DNA of 64,000 nucleotides from Xanthomonas hortorum pv. pelargonii (GTDB lineage Bacteria; Pseudomonadota; Gammaproteobacteria; Xanthomonadales; Xanthomonadaceae). The stretch is taken from contig NZ_CP098604.1 of assembly GCF_024499015.1 (NCBI RefSeq), positions 4,340,001-4,404,000 of the forward strand, given 5' to 3'. Made by a program: the position numbers and the translations under genes. This document shows positions 52,575-61,900 of the stretch, piece after piece (positions within the stretch are counted from its first letter, which is position 1; each line of letters begins with the position of its first letter). The notes below the pieces were generated by a model. That model made no database searches. It was given only the letters and a program-made list of their open reading frames with translations, and had not been told where the DNA came from.

Positions 52575-53543
52575 ATGAAAATTTTTCCGCTTCATCTGAT
52601 CCCGAACGACACCAAGATCGATTTCATGCGCCTGCGCAAGCCGGTGCTGATCTTGATGCTGGTGCTCGCCATTGCTTCGGTCGGCATCATCATCGGCAAG
52701 GGCTTCAACTACGCACTGGAATTCACTGGCGGCACCTTGGTGCAGACCTCGTTCCAGAAGACGGTGGACGTGGACCAGGTGCGCGAGCAGCTGGCCAAGG
52801 CCGGCTTCGAAAATGCCCAGGTGCAGAACGCACGCGGCGGCAACGAGGTGATGATTCGCCTGCAGGCGCGCGAGCAGCACAACAACCGCGACGATGCCGC
52901 CACCACCGTCGCCGAAGAAGTGCGCAAGGCCGTCAGCACCGCGCAGAACCCCGCCACCGTGCAGCCGGGCGAATTCGTCGGCCCGCAGGTCGGCAAGGAT
53001 CTGGCCTTGAACGGCGTGTACGCCACGGTGTTCATGCTGGTGGGCTTTCTGATCTACATCGCGTTCCGCTTCGAGTGGAAGTTCGCGGTGGTCGCCAGCC
53101 TGACTGCGTTGTTCGACCTGCTGGTGACGGTGGCCTTCGTGTCGCTGACCGGCCGCGAGTTCGATCTGACGGTGCTGGCCGGCCTGTTGTCGGTGATGGG
53201 CTTTGCGATCAACGACATCATCGTGGTGTTCGACCGCGTGCGCGAAAACTTCCGTGCGCTGCGCGTGGAGCCGCTGGAAGTGCTGAACCGCTCGATCAAC
53301 CAGACGCTGTCGCGCACGGTGATCACCGCGGTGATGTTCTTCCTGTCGGCGCTGGCCCTGTACATCTACGGGGGCGAGTCGATGGAAGGCCTGGCCGAGA
53401 CGCACATGATCGGCGCGGTGATCGTGGTGATCTCCTCGATCATCGTCGCAGTGCCGATGCTGAGCATCGGGCCGTTCGCGGTGACCAAGCAGGATCTGCT
53501 GCCAAAGGCCAAGGATGTGGAGGCGCTGGCGCGTCGTCCTTGA
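52575..53543 (+). CDS. secF: Protein translocase subunit SecF
   Basis: The 322-residue protein has six predicted transmembrane helices, NYALEFTGGTLVQ (D1 region), GREFDLTVLAGLLSVMGFAINDIIVVFDRVREN and RSINQTLSRTVITA, all standard SecF motifs. It is the partner of SecD at the inner membrane. A strong terminator follows, closing the queA-to-secF block. Confidence 0.98.
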   Translation: MKIFPLHLIPNDTKIDFMRLRKPVLILMLVLAIASVGIIIGKGFNYALEFTGGTLVQTSFQKTVDVDQVREQLAKAGFENAQVQNARGGNEVMIRLQAREQHNNRDDAATTVAEEVRKAVSTAQNPATVQPGEFVGPQVGKDLALNGVYATVFMLVGFLIYIAFRFEWKFAVVASLTALFDLLVTVAFVSLTGREFDLTVLAGLLSVMGFAINDIIVVFDRVRENFRALRVEPLEVLNRSINQTLSRTVITAVMFFLSALALYIYGGESMEGLAETHMIGAVIVVISSIIVAVPMLSIGPFAVTKQDLLPKAKDVEALARRP

Positions 53544-53562
53544 TCGGTTGGCAAAAGGTGTG

Positions 53563-53594
53563 ACGAAAAAACCGCGCATTGCGCGGTTTTTTCG
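53563..53594 (+). terminator. Rho-independent terminator after secF
   Basis: A-rich and T-rich arms flank the perfect stem cgaaaaaaccgcgca/tgcgcggttttttcg. The T run makes it effective on the plus strand, and the A run makes it symmetric for the minus strand. Confidence 0.95.
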
Positions 53595-53661
53595 TTTCTG
53601 GCGTTGGACGTCGTGACTGCATGGTTGTGCACTGTGACGCCACTACTCAAGATCTTGAATA

Positions 53662-53871
53662 CTAGGGATTTCGTCGGACACGTGATGCCGATCGATACGC
53701 AGTACGTTGCGGTAGAGAGCCGCTGGCCAGGATGAAGCGCCGTGCCCAACTGAGACACGCCTGCTTGGTGCGCAGGCTGTAGTGCCGAACGCGCAAGCGG
53801 TCGCGCACTCGATCAAGCAGCCGCGTCGGCGGACTTGCTGTTACGCCATTGTTTTTGGGGGTGTATTTCAT
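53662..53871 (-). pseudogene. intI: Truncated integron integrase (intI), N-terminal fragment
   Basis: The fragment (start near 53869-53871, aagga upstream; an alternative start is at 53931) encodes SPPTRLLDRVRDRLRVRHYSLRTKQ and WARRFI, the N-terminal SAM-like DNA-binding part of integron tyrosine recombinases (compare the LxRxRYxHYSLRTEQAY consensus). Homology stops after about 45 residues, near 53735, and the catalytic domain with R-H-R-Y is missing. Its orientation, pointing away from the cassette array, is as in a normal integron. The truncation means cassettes can no longer be moved by this integrase. Confidence 0.72.
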
Positions 53872-54014
53872 ACGCCTGCGTCCTTGCTGGATGAGGCTGG
53901 AAGCCCCGCAATGGTAGAGTCCGCTCGCCATCGTGTAATCCCGTGATCGCGGCTAGGATTTCCCCATTTACAAAGCGCCAGCGATCGAAGATATTCCTGT
54001 CGACTCCCCGTAAT

Positions 54015-54878
54015 TCAATGCCAGCCAAAATTAGAGGTCTGCGGTTGATGTTGATCACGGAACTCGGCGGGCGTTAGCCCGCCCAGGCTGTCGTGCGGGA
54101 TCTGCTGGTTGTAGTCGGCCAGCCAGTGTTCGGTCTGTTCGCGAACCTCGCTCAGCGTGCGGAAGAGATGCATGTCCAGCACGCCGCGCCGGTAGCTGCC
54201 GTTGAAGCGTTCGATAAAACCGTTTTGCATTGGACGCCCCGGCTCGATGAAGTCCAAGGCGATGCCTTTGCGCTCGGCCCACTCGGCCAAGGCCAATGCG
54301 ACAAACTCCGGGCCATTGTCCAAGCGAAGTTTGGCGGGGTAGCCGCGCCAGGCTGCGATGCGTTCCAAGGTGCGGATGACGCGGGCGGCCGGGAGATTCA
54401 AGTCCACTTCGATCGCCAAGGCTTCCCGACTGAAATCGTCGATGACATTGAACGTGCGGAAGCGTCGACCATCCCACAACGCATCGGACATGAAGTCGAT
54501 CGACCATCCAGCATTGGGTCGCTCTCCGCATGCCAGCGGTTGTGGATGACGCGTCGGGACCCGGCGCCTGCTGCGACGACGTTGATTGAGTTTCATCAGG
54601 CAATACACGCGCCACACCCTTTTGTGATTCCACACATGTCCGCGACGGCGGATGATCTGAAAGAGCTTTCCAAAACCACGCTCGGGAAAACGCTCGGCCA
54701 ATTCGGACAACAGCGCAATGACCTCCTCGTCGCGATCGGGACGACGCCGATAGCGCACTGTCGAGCGAGCCACGCCAACGACCGCACAGGCCCGGCGCTC
54801 GCTCCAGCCATGCTGCTCGACGAGCCAGGCAAGAAGCGGGCGTTTGTGCGCCGGGTCTACAGCTTTTTGCGATGACAT
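54015..54878 (-). CDS. IS3-family transposase OrfB (DDE catalytic part)
   Basis: The 287-residue reading frame has the HTH_21-like start ([23 protein letters not shown]), the DDE residues in [17 protein letters not shown] and [11 protein letters not shown], and the C-terminal AEFRDQ. In intact elements it is expressed as an OrfAB fusion by -1 frameshifting at an A run. The catalytic part looks complete. Confidence 0.92.
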   Translation of the reverse strand: MSSQKAVDPAHKRPLLAWLVEQHGWSERRACAVVGVARSTVRYRRRPDRDEEVIALLSELAERFPERGFGKLFQIIRRRGHVWNHKRVWRVYCLMKLNQRRRSRRRVPTRHPQPLACGERPNAGWSIDFMSDALWDGRRFRTFNVIDDFSREALAIEVDLNLPAARVIRTLERIAAWRGYPAKLRLDNGPEFVALALAEWAERKGIALDFIEPGRPMQNGFIERFNGSYRRGVLDMHLFRTLSEVREQTEHWLADYNQQIPHDSLGGLTPAEFRDQHQPQTSNFGWH

Positions 54879-55122
54879 CCTTCAATGCATGGTTTTCCAT
54901 GGCGAGCTCGGCGTACATGCGTTTGAGCTTGCTGTGCTCGGTCTCCAGGTCGCGAAGGCGCTGCACATCGGCTGCCTCCATGCCACCGTACTTGGACTTC
55001 CAGACGTAGTACGTCGCATCGGAAATGCCCAGCTCACGGCACACATCCTTGACCTGGCGGCCGCCCTCAACCTGCTTCAGCGTGGCGACAATCTGGCTTT
55101 CGGTGAACTTGCTCTTGCGCAT
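54857..55122 (-). CDS. IS3-family transposase OrfA
   Basis: It starts at 55120-55122 with aaggag upstream: [21 protein letters not shown], an HTH_Tnp_1 domain with a C-terminal leucine-zipper-like helix. As written, the frame runs past the normal end through an A run of five (54864-54868) into a 355-residue hybrid. With one more A it would end AKKL-stop at 88 residues and overlap OrfB in the -1 frame, the standard arrangement. Confidence 0.85.
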
Positions 55123-55169
55123 CGTTGGTCTCCTTGGTGGCTAGTGTGCCCGGAGACCTCTAGTTATGG

Positions 55170-55868
55170 ATGGATCAATTTTACGGGGAGTCGACAACAC
55201 CACCGCCACATGCCGTCCCGTTCAAGGGTGGTTTTGTCTATCGTCATATCGAGCAGCTTCCTCAGCAAGCGATCGTCCAAAAGCTTGCTCGCCTGCCATC
55301 TGGCCTTCGTGCGGCGGCCTCGCTTCTTGAGTCTGGATTCTTTCAAGAACAAGCCGCTCTACAACGATTGATCGATGAGATCGGAGAAGACGTCATTTTC
55401 CTGTCCATTCCGCTCATTTATGGCGGGGAGCAACCGGTCCATACTGAGTACCTGCAAGCTTTCTTTGCAGAAGAGTTTGATCCTGCGACAGGCTTACCTA
55501 CTACTCAAGATCGTCCGATGGTCAGGCGCAAAAAGATTCGCGCCTACATTGCGCAGTCCCCAATAGCAACTCCTGATCCAAGTGGTCACATTGGCGCGTC
55601 AAGAACGCTCAGCAAGGCATACTCCGGCTATGTTCACGCCGCGTCACCTCAGATAATGGACATGTACGGTGGTGATCCGCCGCGATTCCACACCTCCGGA
55701 ATGCTAGGTACGCCACGCGAGCCAGAACATCGTCAAGATATTGCAAACTACTTCTATCGTAGCGCTACTTCGTATGCTGTGGCTGCGCGTGCTTTTGGCA
55801 ACCAACCTGTTTTCAATCGCCTCTTCGCTCTTTGCGTCAAATATGAAGCGACCATGGGGATCAGGTAG
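55170..55868 (+). CDS. Integron cassette protein of unknown function, 5' end fused to IS end
   Basis: The frame begins with ATG inside the IS terminal sequence and reads through the inverted repeat (DQFYGEST) into TPPPHAVPFKGGFVYRHIEQLP, so the native N-terminus has been replaced. The remaining ~220 residues are mostly helical, with GLRAAASLLESGFFQEQAALQRLIDEIGEDV and HTEYLQAFFAEEFD. I do not recognise the family. It is followed three bases later by an attC site, so it is the first cassette of the array. Base composition is lower in GC than the core genes. Confidence 0.6.
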   Translation: MDQFYGESTTPPPHAVPFKGGFVYRHIEQLPQQAIVQKLARLPSGLRAAASLLESGFFQEQAALQRLIDEIGEDVIFLSIPLIYGGEQPVHTEYLQAFFAEEFDPATGLPTTQDRPMVRRKKIRAYIAQSPIATPDPSGHIGASRTLSKAYSGYVHAASPQIMDMYGGDPPRFHTSGMLGTPREPEHRQDIANYFYRSATSYAVAARAFGNQPVFNRLFALCVKYEATMGIR

Positions 55869-55871
55869 TGA

Positions 55872-55932
55872 GCCCTAACAATTCATTCAACCCGAAGCCG
55901 CTTCGCGGCTCGGCTTAATTCTGGTGTTAGGC
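55872..55932 (+). other. attC recombination site 1
   Basis: It begins gccctaac and ends gttaggc, with internal arms (ccgaagccg-cttcgcggctcgg) that pair imperfectly to form the attC hairpin. The site lies between cassettes 1 and 2. Confidence 0.9.
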
Positions 55933-55935
55933 GCC

Positions 55936-56394
55936 ATGGACACAGATCGGGCATCCGCAGCAAAGAGCTATCAAGAGATCGCCAACCTGACGCTTGGCGG
56001 CTATCAGCTCATTGAGGCACTGCTAAAGACCTACTTGCGGAACTACTTCAGCATTGCCAAGCATCGCTTAGGTATCGACCTGCACTTCGGTTTCACAGGC
56101 AGCGACTACGACAACGCAGCGCTTGGTACGCTCCTGAAAGTCTTCGCTAAGACATGCTCAGACTCACAGCTTGTCAAAGACCTTCAGGCCGAGATTCCTC
56201 ACCGAGACCACGTGGCCCATCAGGCGTCACTCGTGATGTTCAGGCGGCAGCCGTGCAGTTCTGAAGAACTTCAAGCACTTTCGGAAGAGCTTTCGATCCG
56301 CAGTGGTTCTATCTCTAGTCTTCTGACTCGCGTAAACAATGTGCACGATCTGCTCTTGGCGCCCTACCGCGGAAAACTTGGGCTTGGCGCCTAA
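55936..56394 (+). CDS. Integron cassette protein, candidate HEPN-domain nuclease
   Basis: ATG 55936 lies four bases after the attC core, as is normal for cassettes. The 152-residue protein is all-helical (SYQEIANLTLGGYQLIEALLKTYLR) and contains HRDHVAHQ, an R-x4-H motif in the right setting for HEPN RNases (helix before, small hydrophobics between). The assignment is tentative. HEPN proteins often act in toxin-antitoxin or phage-defence systems; here no partner antitoxin is visible in the cassette. The stop lies inside the next attC. Confidence 0.55.
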   Translation: MDTDRASAAKSYQEIANLTLGGYQLIEALLKTYLRNYFSIAKHRLGIDLHFGFTGSDYDNAALGTLLKVFAKTCSDSQLVKDLQAEIPHRDHVAHQASLVMFRRQPCSSEELQALSEELSIRSGSISSLLTRVNNVHDLLLAPYRGKLGLGA

Positions 56395-56448
56395 CAATTC
56401 ATTCAAGCCGAACCCGCTTCGCGGGTCGGCTTAATTCAGGCGTTAGGC
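56389..56448 (+). other. attC recombination site 2
   Basis: It begins gcctaac and ends gttaggc, with arms aagccgaacccgc and gcgggtcggctt that pair almost perfectly. It closely resembles sites 1 and 3 (aattcattcaa, cggcttaattcaggc), so the three cassettes come from the same attC family. Confidence 0.92.
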
Positions 56449-56460
56449 CCGTAAAAGCAG

Positions 56461-56494
56461 AATGCCGCAGACGGAAACTGATCCGTCTGCGGCA
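56461..56494 (-). terminator. Terminator hairpin of the symE-like gene
   Basis: A 14-bp perfect stem atgccgcagacgga / tccgtctgcggcat with a 6-base loop, followed on the minus strand by ctgctttt. It is 9 bp beyond the stop of the antisense gene. Confidence 0.85.
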
Positions 56495-56503
56495 TTGTTA
56501 GTA

Positions 56504-56728
56504 TCACTCTTCGGCAATGATTGTGATGCCACGTTCAGTCACTTGCACTTGTGCTTTGTGGCCTACGGAAAATCCTGCCGCTTGCAACCAATCTCCGCTC
56601 AAACGCAAGAACGGTACCTGTCTCGGCAGGGTCCGGCGCTCTACATCTTTATGCTTGCTTTCGTAGACCTGATAGCCAACGGTTAAAAAACGCAGTTCCG
56701 GCTGCGCAGTCTTTCTCTTTACGGCCAT
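56504..56728 (-). CDS. SymE-like toxin (type I addiction module), antisense in a cassette
   Basis: ATG at 56726-56728 with aggag seven bases upstream. The 74-residue basic protein ends PFLRLSGDWLQAAGFSVGHKAQVQV followed by ERGITII, the SymE/AbrB-like fold signature (RLSGxWLxxAGF). SymE is an AbrB-fold-derived endoribonuclease-type toxin controlled by an antisense RNA. The gene runs opposite to the cassette direction and has its own terminator, so it can be expressed without the integron promoter. A cognate antisense RNA would lie over the 5' end (56700-56830) but cannot be proven by eye. Confidence 0.75.
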   Translation of the reverse strand: MAVKRKTAQPELRFLTVGYQVYESKHKDVERRTLPRQVPFLRLSGDWLQAAGFSVGHKAQVQVTERGITIIAEE

Positions 56729-56980
56729 AGTGGTGCTCCTAGCGGATTGTTGAGTTACGCCCCTGTTGAGAGGGCGACCGAGTACTTCAACACCGCCGCT
56801 AGACGGCCCCCAGCTTTCCCCGGCAAGCCGGGTCTTGTATGACTGGACGCTACTCGGCCATAGAAACTATGGGCGCAAAAGAAACCGCGTTTCAGTCGCG
56901 GGCACTGCTAGCGGAAGGTATGTTGAGTACCTTAAGTCAATTTAGCGCTCTACTGGCTTGCGGTCAACTGGTGGGCATGG

Positions 56981-57093
56981 GCCTAACAATTCGTTCAAGC
57001 CGACCCCACATCGTGGCAGCGCCAGCGTGCTTTACGCTACGCTAGCACGTACTCGCTGCCCCGCTGCGGGTCGGCTTAATTCAGGCGTTAGGC
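56981..57093 (+). other. attC recombination site 3 (long form, 113 bp)
   Basis: It begins gcctaac and ends gttaggc. The outer parts match the other sites, while a longer central stem (ggcagcgccagcgtgc...gctagcacgtactcgctgcc) makes it almost twice as long. It is the last attC found; nothing similar follows. Confidence 0.88.
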
Positions 57094-57335
57094 GGTGGTG
57101 GAGCAAAACACCTTGGCGTTCTACCTCGTCAGCTGCTTCAGCACGCACGGGGGGACGTCGGTTTCAAGATCATCATGAGATCGAGCAGCAGACGCTGAAG
57201 AACAAGTCGCACTTATCAACCCAGGCCTTCTGCCAAACTCCAGATTGGCTGACAGGAGTAGTTGAATGCCCATGCAGCCGATGATGGCGCTAGACTTCGG
57301 TCACAGCAATCCAAGGGTGTGAGCCTGTGGACGGG

Positions 57336-57986
57336 ATGCAACACATGGAAACCAACATGACCAATCAGCCCAAAAAGGGCGAGTTTTTCGAGCTGCTGCC
57401 GGACGGCCGGCGTGGAGGAAAGGGCCACGGGGTGATCTTCGAAAATGAGCAGGCTCTTTTGACGCCGCCCCGGCTTATTTTGCAGCCGGACGAAGGAGGA
57501 TTTCCTCCGTTGAGAGAGACGCCACTATTGATCTACAACCCCATGGAAGGGGCGTTACCTCAGGATCTAGAGGGAGGCTTCAGTGGCTACTGGCTGGTCT
57601 CCGAGCGGCTCCGCAAGGTGATGGAATCTGTGGATGCGGAGGCCTTCACCTTTGCTGATACTGACTATCGCTTGGCCGATGGTTCCAAAGGTCCGACCGT
57701 CTTCCTCTGCGATGTGGTTCGCACGTTAGATGCTTTGGATGAGGAAGCCTCGGAACTCGATATAAAAATCAGCGACGATTACGAGGCTGGAAAGTATTAC
57801 AGCCTTGCGGGTGGTAGTCGCTTGGCTTTCAAGAGTGACGTGCTCGGAAATGCGCATGTATTTAAACTTCCGTTCAACGATGGCGTCTTTTGTGATTGGG
57901 TATTCAAGGAGGCGGCTGAGGCCGCCGGTATTGGCGCTAATGGAAATTCTGACGGGCTATGGCTCTACGACACGGTGAACTGCTGA
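57336..57986 (+). CDS. Imm11/DUF1629-family immunity-like protein, copy 1
   Basis: ATG 57336 is chosen by alignment with copy 2; GTG 57327 is possible. The 216-residue protein contains GYWLVSERLRKVMESVD, DYRLADGSKGP, FLCDVVRTLDALDEEAS and KYYSLAGGSRLAFK, shared with copy 2 and typical of DUF1629/Imm11 proteins. This family is encoded beside polymorphic nuclease toxins and is thought to neutralise them. It is cytoplasmic, with no signal peptide. GC content is clearly lower than in flanking core genes. Confidence 0.75.
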   Translation: MQHMETNMTNQPKKGEFFELLPDGRRGGKGHGVIFENEQALLTPPRLILQPDEGGFPPLRETPLLIYNPMEGALPQDLEGGFSGYWLVSERLRKVMESVDAEAFTFADTDYRLADGSKGPTVFLCDVVRTLDALDEEASELDIKISDDYEAGKYYSLAGGSRLAFKSDVLGNAHVFKLPFNDGVFCDWVFKEAAEAAGIGANGNSDGLWLYDTVNC

Positions 57987-58272
57987 GCGGAAACACTCAC
58001 AAGGAAGCGATGATCTGCCATTTCTAACCAACGGATGCTTGGCGCAATCTGTAACTTGGCCAAGCCGACAGGAAGGTCACCGAGCGCCTGAAGTGAGCCG
58101 AAGTCTTTTGGGCATTAAGAGTGCTGGGCTAACTGATCATCGGTGGCCTGCAGAACGTCGGTCTTGCGGCTAGGTGGGCAGCCGCCGATGCTCCACTATC
58201 TAGGCGGGCAAGTTGAGGAGTTAAGCTGTTCACGTAAGTTGAGATCAAAGCACCAAAGATGAGGTGGAACGT

Positions 58273-58914
58273 ATGCAATCAACAAGACCTAATCAGCCGA
58301 CGCCGGGTGCCTTCTATATGTTCGTGTCGGACATGGAGAGCAACGGGCCGCGCTGCGGAGTGAGGTTCAACAATCTCCGCCAGCTGCTTTCGCCGCCGTG
58401 TGTGATCCTGCGTCCGCAAGAAGGCGGTTTCCCCTCGATGCTCGAGCAACCGCAGATGACTTATGACCCCATTGCAGGTCCGGAGCCTCGTGATCTGGAG
58501 CCAGGGTTCGGCGGTTATTGGTTGGTGTCTGAGCAACTCCATGACGTCATGTGCTTGGTTGATCCAAATGCCTTCGCATTCGCTGAGGTGGATTACCGTT
58601 TGGCCGATGGTATTAAGGGGCCGCGTCGCTTCTTATGCGACGTTGTTAGAGAGCTGGATGCCTTGGATGAAGGATTGTCGAGGCTTAAGATCAAGGTCAA
58701 TGACGATTATGTGCGTGGGAAGTTCTATTCGTTGGGGGGCGGAGCCAGCCTTGCCTTCCGAAATGAAGTCTTGGGACAGTCGCATGTGTTCCGGTTGCCG
58801 TTCAACCCGTCTGTTTTTTGTGACCAGGTGTTTAAGGACGCGGTTCACGAAGCTGGAATACCTGACGTGGCAGAACTTAGCGGCATCTCTTTCATCGACG
58901 CATCGGATATCTGA
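58273..58914 (+). CDS. Imm11/DUF1629-family immunity-like protein, copy 2
   Basis: ATG 58273, with gaggtgg nearby and GTG 58264 as alternative. The 213 residues align with copy 1 over their full length (GYWLVSEQLHDVM, DYRLADGIKGP, FLCDVVRELDALDEG, KFYSLGGGASLAF) but have diverged substantially, so the duplication is not recent. It lies 32 bp before the AHH-domain gene and is probably co-transcribed with it, making it the best candidate for the cognate immunity protein. Confidence 0.75.
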   Translation: MQSTRPNQPTPGAFYMFVSDMESNGPRCGVRFNNLRQLLSPPCVILRPQEGGFPSMLEQPQMTYDPIAGPEPRDLEPGFGGYWLVSEQLHDVMCLVDPNAFAFAEVDYRLADGIKGPRRFLCDVVRELDALDEGLSRLKIKVNDDYVRGKFYSLGGGASLAFRNEVLGQSHVFRLPFNPSVFCDQVFKDAVHEAGIPDVAELSGISFIDASDI

Positions 58915-58946
58915 TCCAATCAGCTGACAAAGACGGACCCTAGATC

Positions 58947-61900
58947 ATGGCAGGCAAGCCCCTCTTTCAGCAGCACCACGGCGTCGATCAGAAGTCATTT
59001 GAGATTGATCCTTTATTACAGGTGCTTGTCGACAACGGTCGGTTAAATAAGGATGCGGCCACTAATCTGATTAATTTGCCAAACGACAAGGCTCTTGCCC
59101 GTGCCATTGGGGTTACGCCACATACAGGACGCCATATCAAGGAATATTCCCTTGGTATGAAAGATGCCCTCGAAGACTTGGCGTCCACGAAAGACGGGCA
59201 GGCGATATTGCTCCAAAAGCCTGATCCTGATGCCTTAGATCGAGTTGCGCTTAAGGTTCAGCGATTGAGCGACACCGTGCAGGTTGCGCTGATCAATGGC
59301 GACTTGCGCACCAACAAAGCGCTGGGGCAAAAGATAGACCAAACTCGAGCTGTCACCCGGGCATTCTTCGGCGGCCCGGACGGCTACGCCGCCCAGAACG
59401 CGACGCAGTTGGATGCACACGCCCAGGCCAGTGCCAATGCACGCCAATGGGGCGGAGTGACACACAACGAAAGCCGTATCGTGTCCACGTTGCAGCACTT
59501 TCACAGCTCTGGACAGCCGCTGCTGGCTGGCGGCGACCTCGATCTTCAGCGCCATGGGCTATCCCAGGCCATCGCCGACGCTTACCACAATGGTCGCTTG
59601 ACCATGTCACCCGGTGGCGTGGCTGTAGTGGAGAACACCTTGGGCGAGGAAGCCGCCAGACCTTTGCGAGTTCCTCGCGGTCAAAGCGGTGCCGCGTCCA
59701 TGGAAGTGTTGCTCGGCAATGCCTCGGCCAGCACCCTGGTGCGTTCGGGTGGCTTGCTGGCGACGGGGGCAGACGCAGTTATTACTGCTCGCCGTTCGGC
59801 CGAGCTGCTGGAACAAGGCAACGCCACCGCCGCGCAATCCGAGGTCACCCATGCTTTGGCCCGCAACGCGGGCGGCTGGGCCGGTGGTGCGTCCACTGCG
59901 GTGGCGCTGGGCGGTAGCGGCTTCGTGCCTGCGGCCTTGGTTGTGGGCGACGCGCTGTTGATGAGCAAGGCGTTCGACAAAGGCGCCGACTTGCTGGACA
60001 ACCGCGCCATCTACCACCAGACCGACAAGGCCGGGGTGGAGTGGCAGTTCAATGGGCGGGATTGGGAGCGCCAAGCCGCGTTCGACCTATCCAGTGGACA
60101 TCCCACCCAGGAAGCGGTGGGTGCCAGCTACGCCAAATCCCAGGAACTGGGGGCCATGGCCAACGCCAAAGCCGCCGAGTTCGCGCTGGGCAAAGCGCCC
60201 CCGCCGCAGGACCCGTTCAACTTGCCTGCCCAGCCGGGTGACCGGATTGGGTTGGACAATCAAAATTGGCATCGCAATCCAGCCACAGAGACGTGGGAGC
60301 GCCAGGTTAAGACCGGCGTGGCGGGTGCGGATGATCGCGGCGTCTACCAGCCACAAATCGCAAGCGCGGAGCAGACACAACGCTTGAATCAGGAGGCTCT
60401 GGCCCGGATCGAGACCAACATAGGCACCGGCCGTGAGGCCATTGCGCAGGCCTACCTCGAAAGCCATGCCGCCCAGCGCGGGCAAGACTATGGGGTGGGC
60501 GTTCCTGCCGCCGTGGAAAGTGCTCTTGCCAAGCCGGATCGGGTGCAAGGCCACGATGGTCAGACCTACCAGCGCAACGAGTCAGGACAATGGGCCGGCA
60601 AGGATGGCGTCGCCAGCGGCAACCTGGCGGCGGAGCTGGAGCTCACCAACCAGATGCGCCAGTCTTCGCTGGAGCGCGCTCAGGAGACCCTGGCGGCGAT
60701 TGAAGCGCGTCCGGCACCCACGGCCGCAGAGATGGAGCACAACGAGCTGCTGCACCGTTACCGGGCCGCAGGCGTTGATTTGAACGTCAACCCGCAGACC
60801 CAGCAGGCCGTGGAGCTGGCCGCGCAGCGGACCAGGGACGCCAACGGCATCACCGGGCCGACCATGCAGCAGTTGCAGCGCAACGAGGCTGGGCAATACG
60901 GCTATGACAGCCCCATCGCACACCTGCAGAAAGGGCCCGATGGCATCACACGCGTGGTGGCTGTGACCAGCAGCGATGACATTCGGCAGGCGCTGAGTGA
61001 GACGCAAGGCAATCGGCGAGAATCGCCGACCCTTGGGCGCGTGCTTGAGGGAACGGCAGACGCGGACACCTCGACCTCCGAGTCGTCCAATCCGCAGCAA
61101 GTGCTGGATATCCAGGCACGTATGCAAGCCTCTGTCGCGGCGCAGGCGCAGCAAGAACGCGAACAGCAAGATCGCCTCGCGCAAGAGCAACACACAGCGC
61201 AGGTGCGCGAGCACCTCCAGCAGGCACAGCCGGAGCACGAAGACAGGTCACAAAGCGAGCAAGCGCTCCAGGTGCACACAGCGCTGGAAGGTCAACGCCA
61301 AGCGGAGCAGCAACGCGAACAGGAAGAGCGCCAGGTGCAGGAGCGCCAAGCGCAGACCAGCCAACAGCGCGAACTGCAGGAACATGAGGAAAGGGACGTC
61401 CAGCAACGTCAGGCGCAAGAGCGCCAGGCTCAGGACAACCAAGAGCGCGAGCAGCAGCAATACCGCCAGGTTCAAGAAGCAACGCGAATTGAGGTCCAGG
61501 AACGTCAGGCTCAGCAAGCGCAGGGGCAGGACGAATTTCAGCAAGCCTCGCAGCAACCAGACACTCAGCGGAATGCTCAAGATGCCGCGCTGGCTCACCA
61601 AGTAACGAGTCCTCAGTCGCAACAGGAAAACGCGCGCCAGCGGCCAGAGACACAGAACCAACAGACAGGCGAAAATCTGGCGCACGACACACCTGACCCA
61701 CTGAAGCAGACGCCCGGTCCAGGTGACGCGCAGCCGCATCAAGCACAAGAGGCAGAGCGCGCGCTGGAAATGCAGGCAATGGAGAGCCGCGCCGCCGCCC
61801 GCGTCCAGGTGTCTTCCTCCGAAGGCCCGGAGCAGGACAGCCAACCTTCCCAGAGCGTGCAGGCCGATGCGGGGCTGTCAGCGCTGTCTCGCCACGTGCA

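Larger units (their letters stand above)
53998..55196 (-). mobile_element. IS3-family insertion sequence (1199 bp)
   Basis: The ends carry 16-bp perfect terminal inverted repeats, tgtcgactccccgtaa at 53998-54013 and its complement at 55181-55196. Inside are overlapping orfA and orfB of IS3-family type on the minus strand. The flanking bases (ttcc left, acac right) do not match, so there is no target-site duplication. It lies where attI would be, between the intI fragment and the first cassette. Confidence 0.88.

Noticed and set aside
52571..53563. A 330-residue frame covering secF
   Set aside because: It is the out-of-frame shadow of secF; SecF motifs are all in the other frame.
53872..53997. 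attI site upstream of the intI fragment
   Set aside because: No clear gttrrry core was seen before the IS end; attI is probably deleted or too degraded to call.
54055..55122. A 355-residue IS-encoded protein
   Set aside because: It arises only because an A run lacks one base; the C-terminal part is a shadow of orfB. OrfA and OrfB are annotated instead.
57094..57335. Small gene between attC 3 and the first Imm11 gene
   Set aside because: A 28-codon open frame from about 57095 has no recognisable features and no RBS; it may be a cassette relic.
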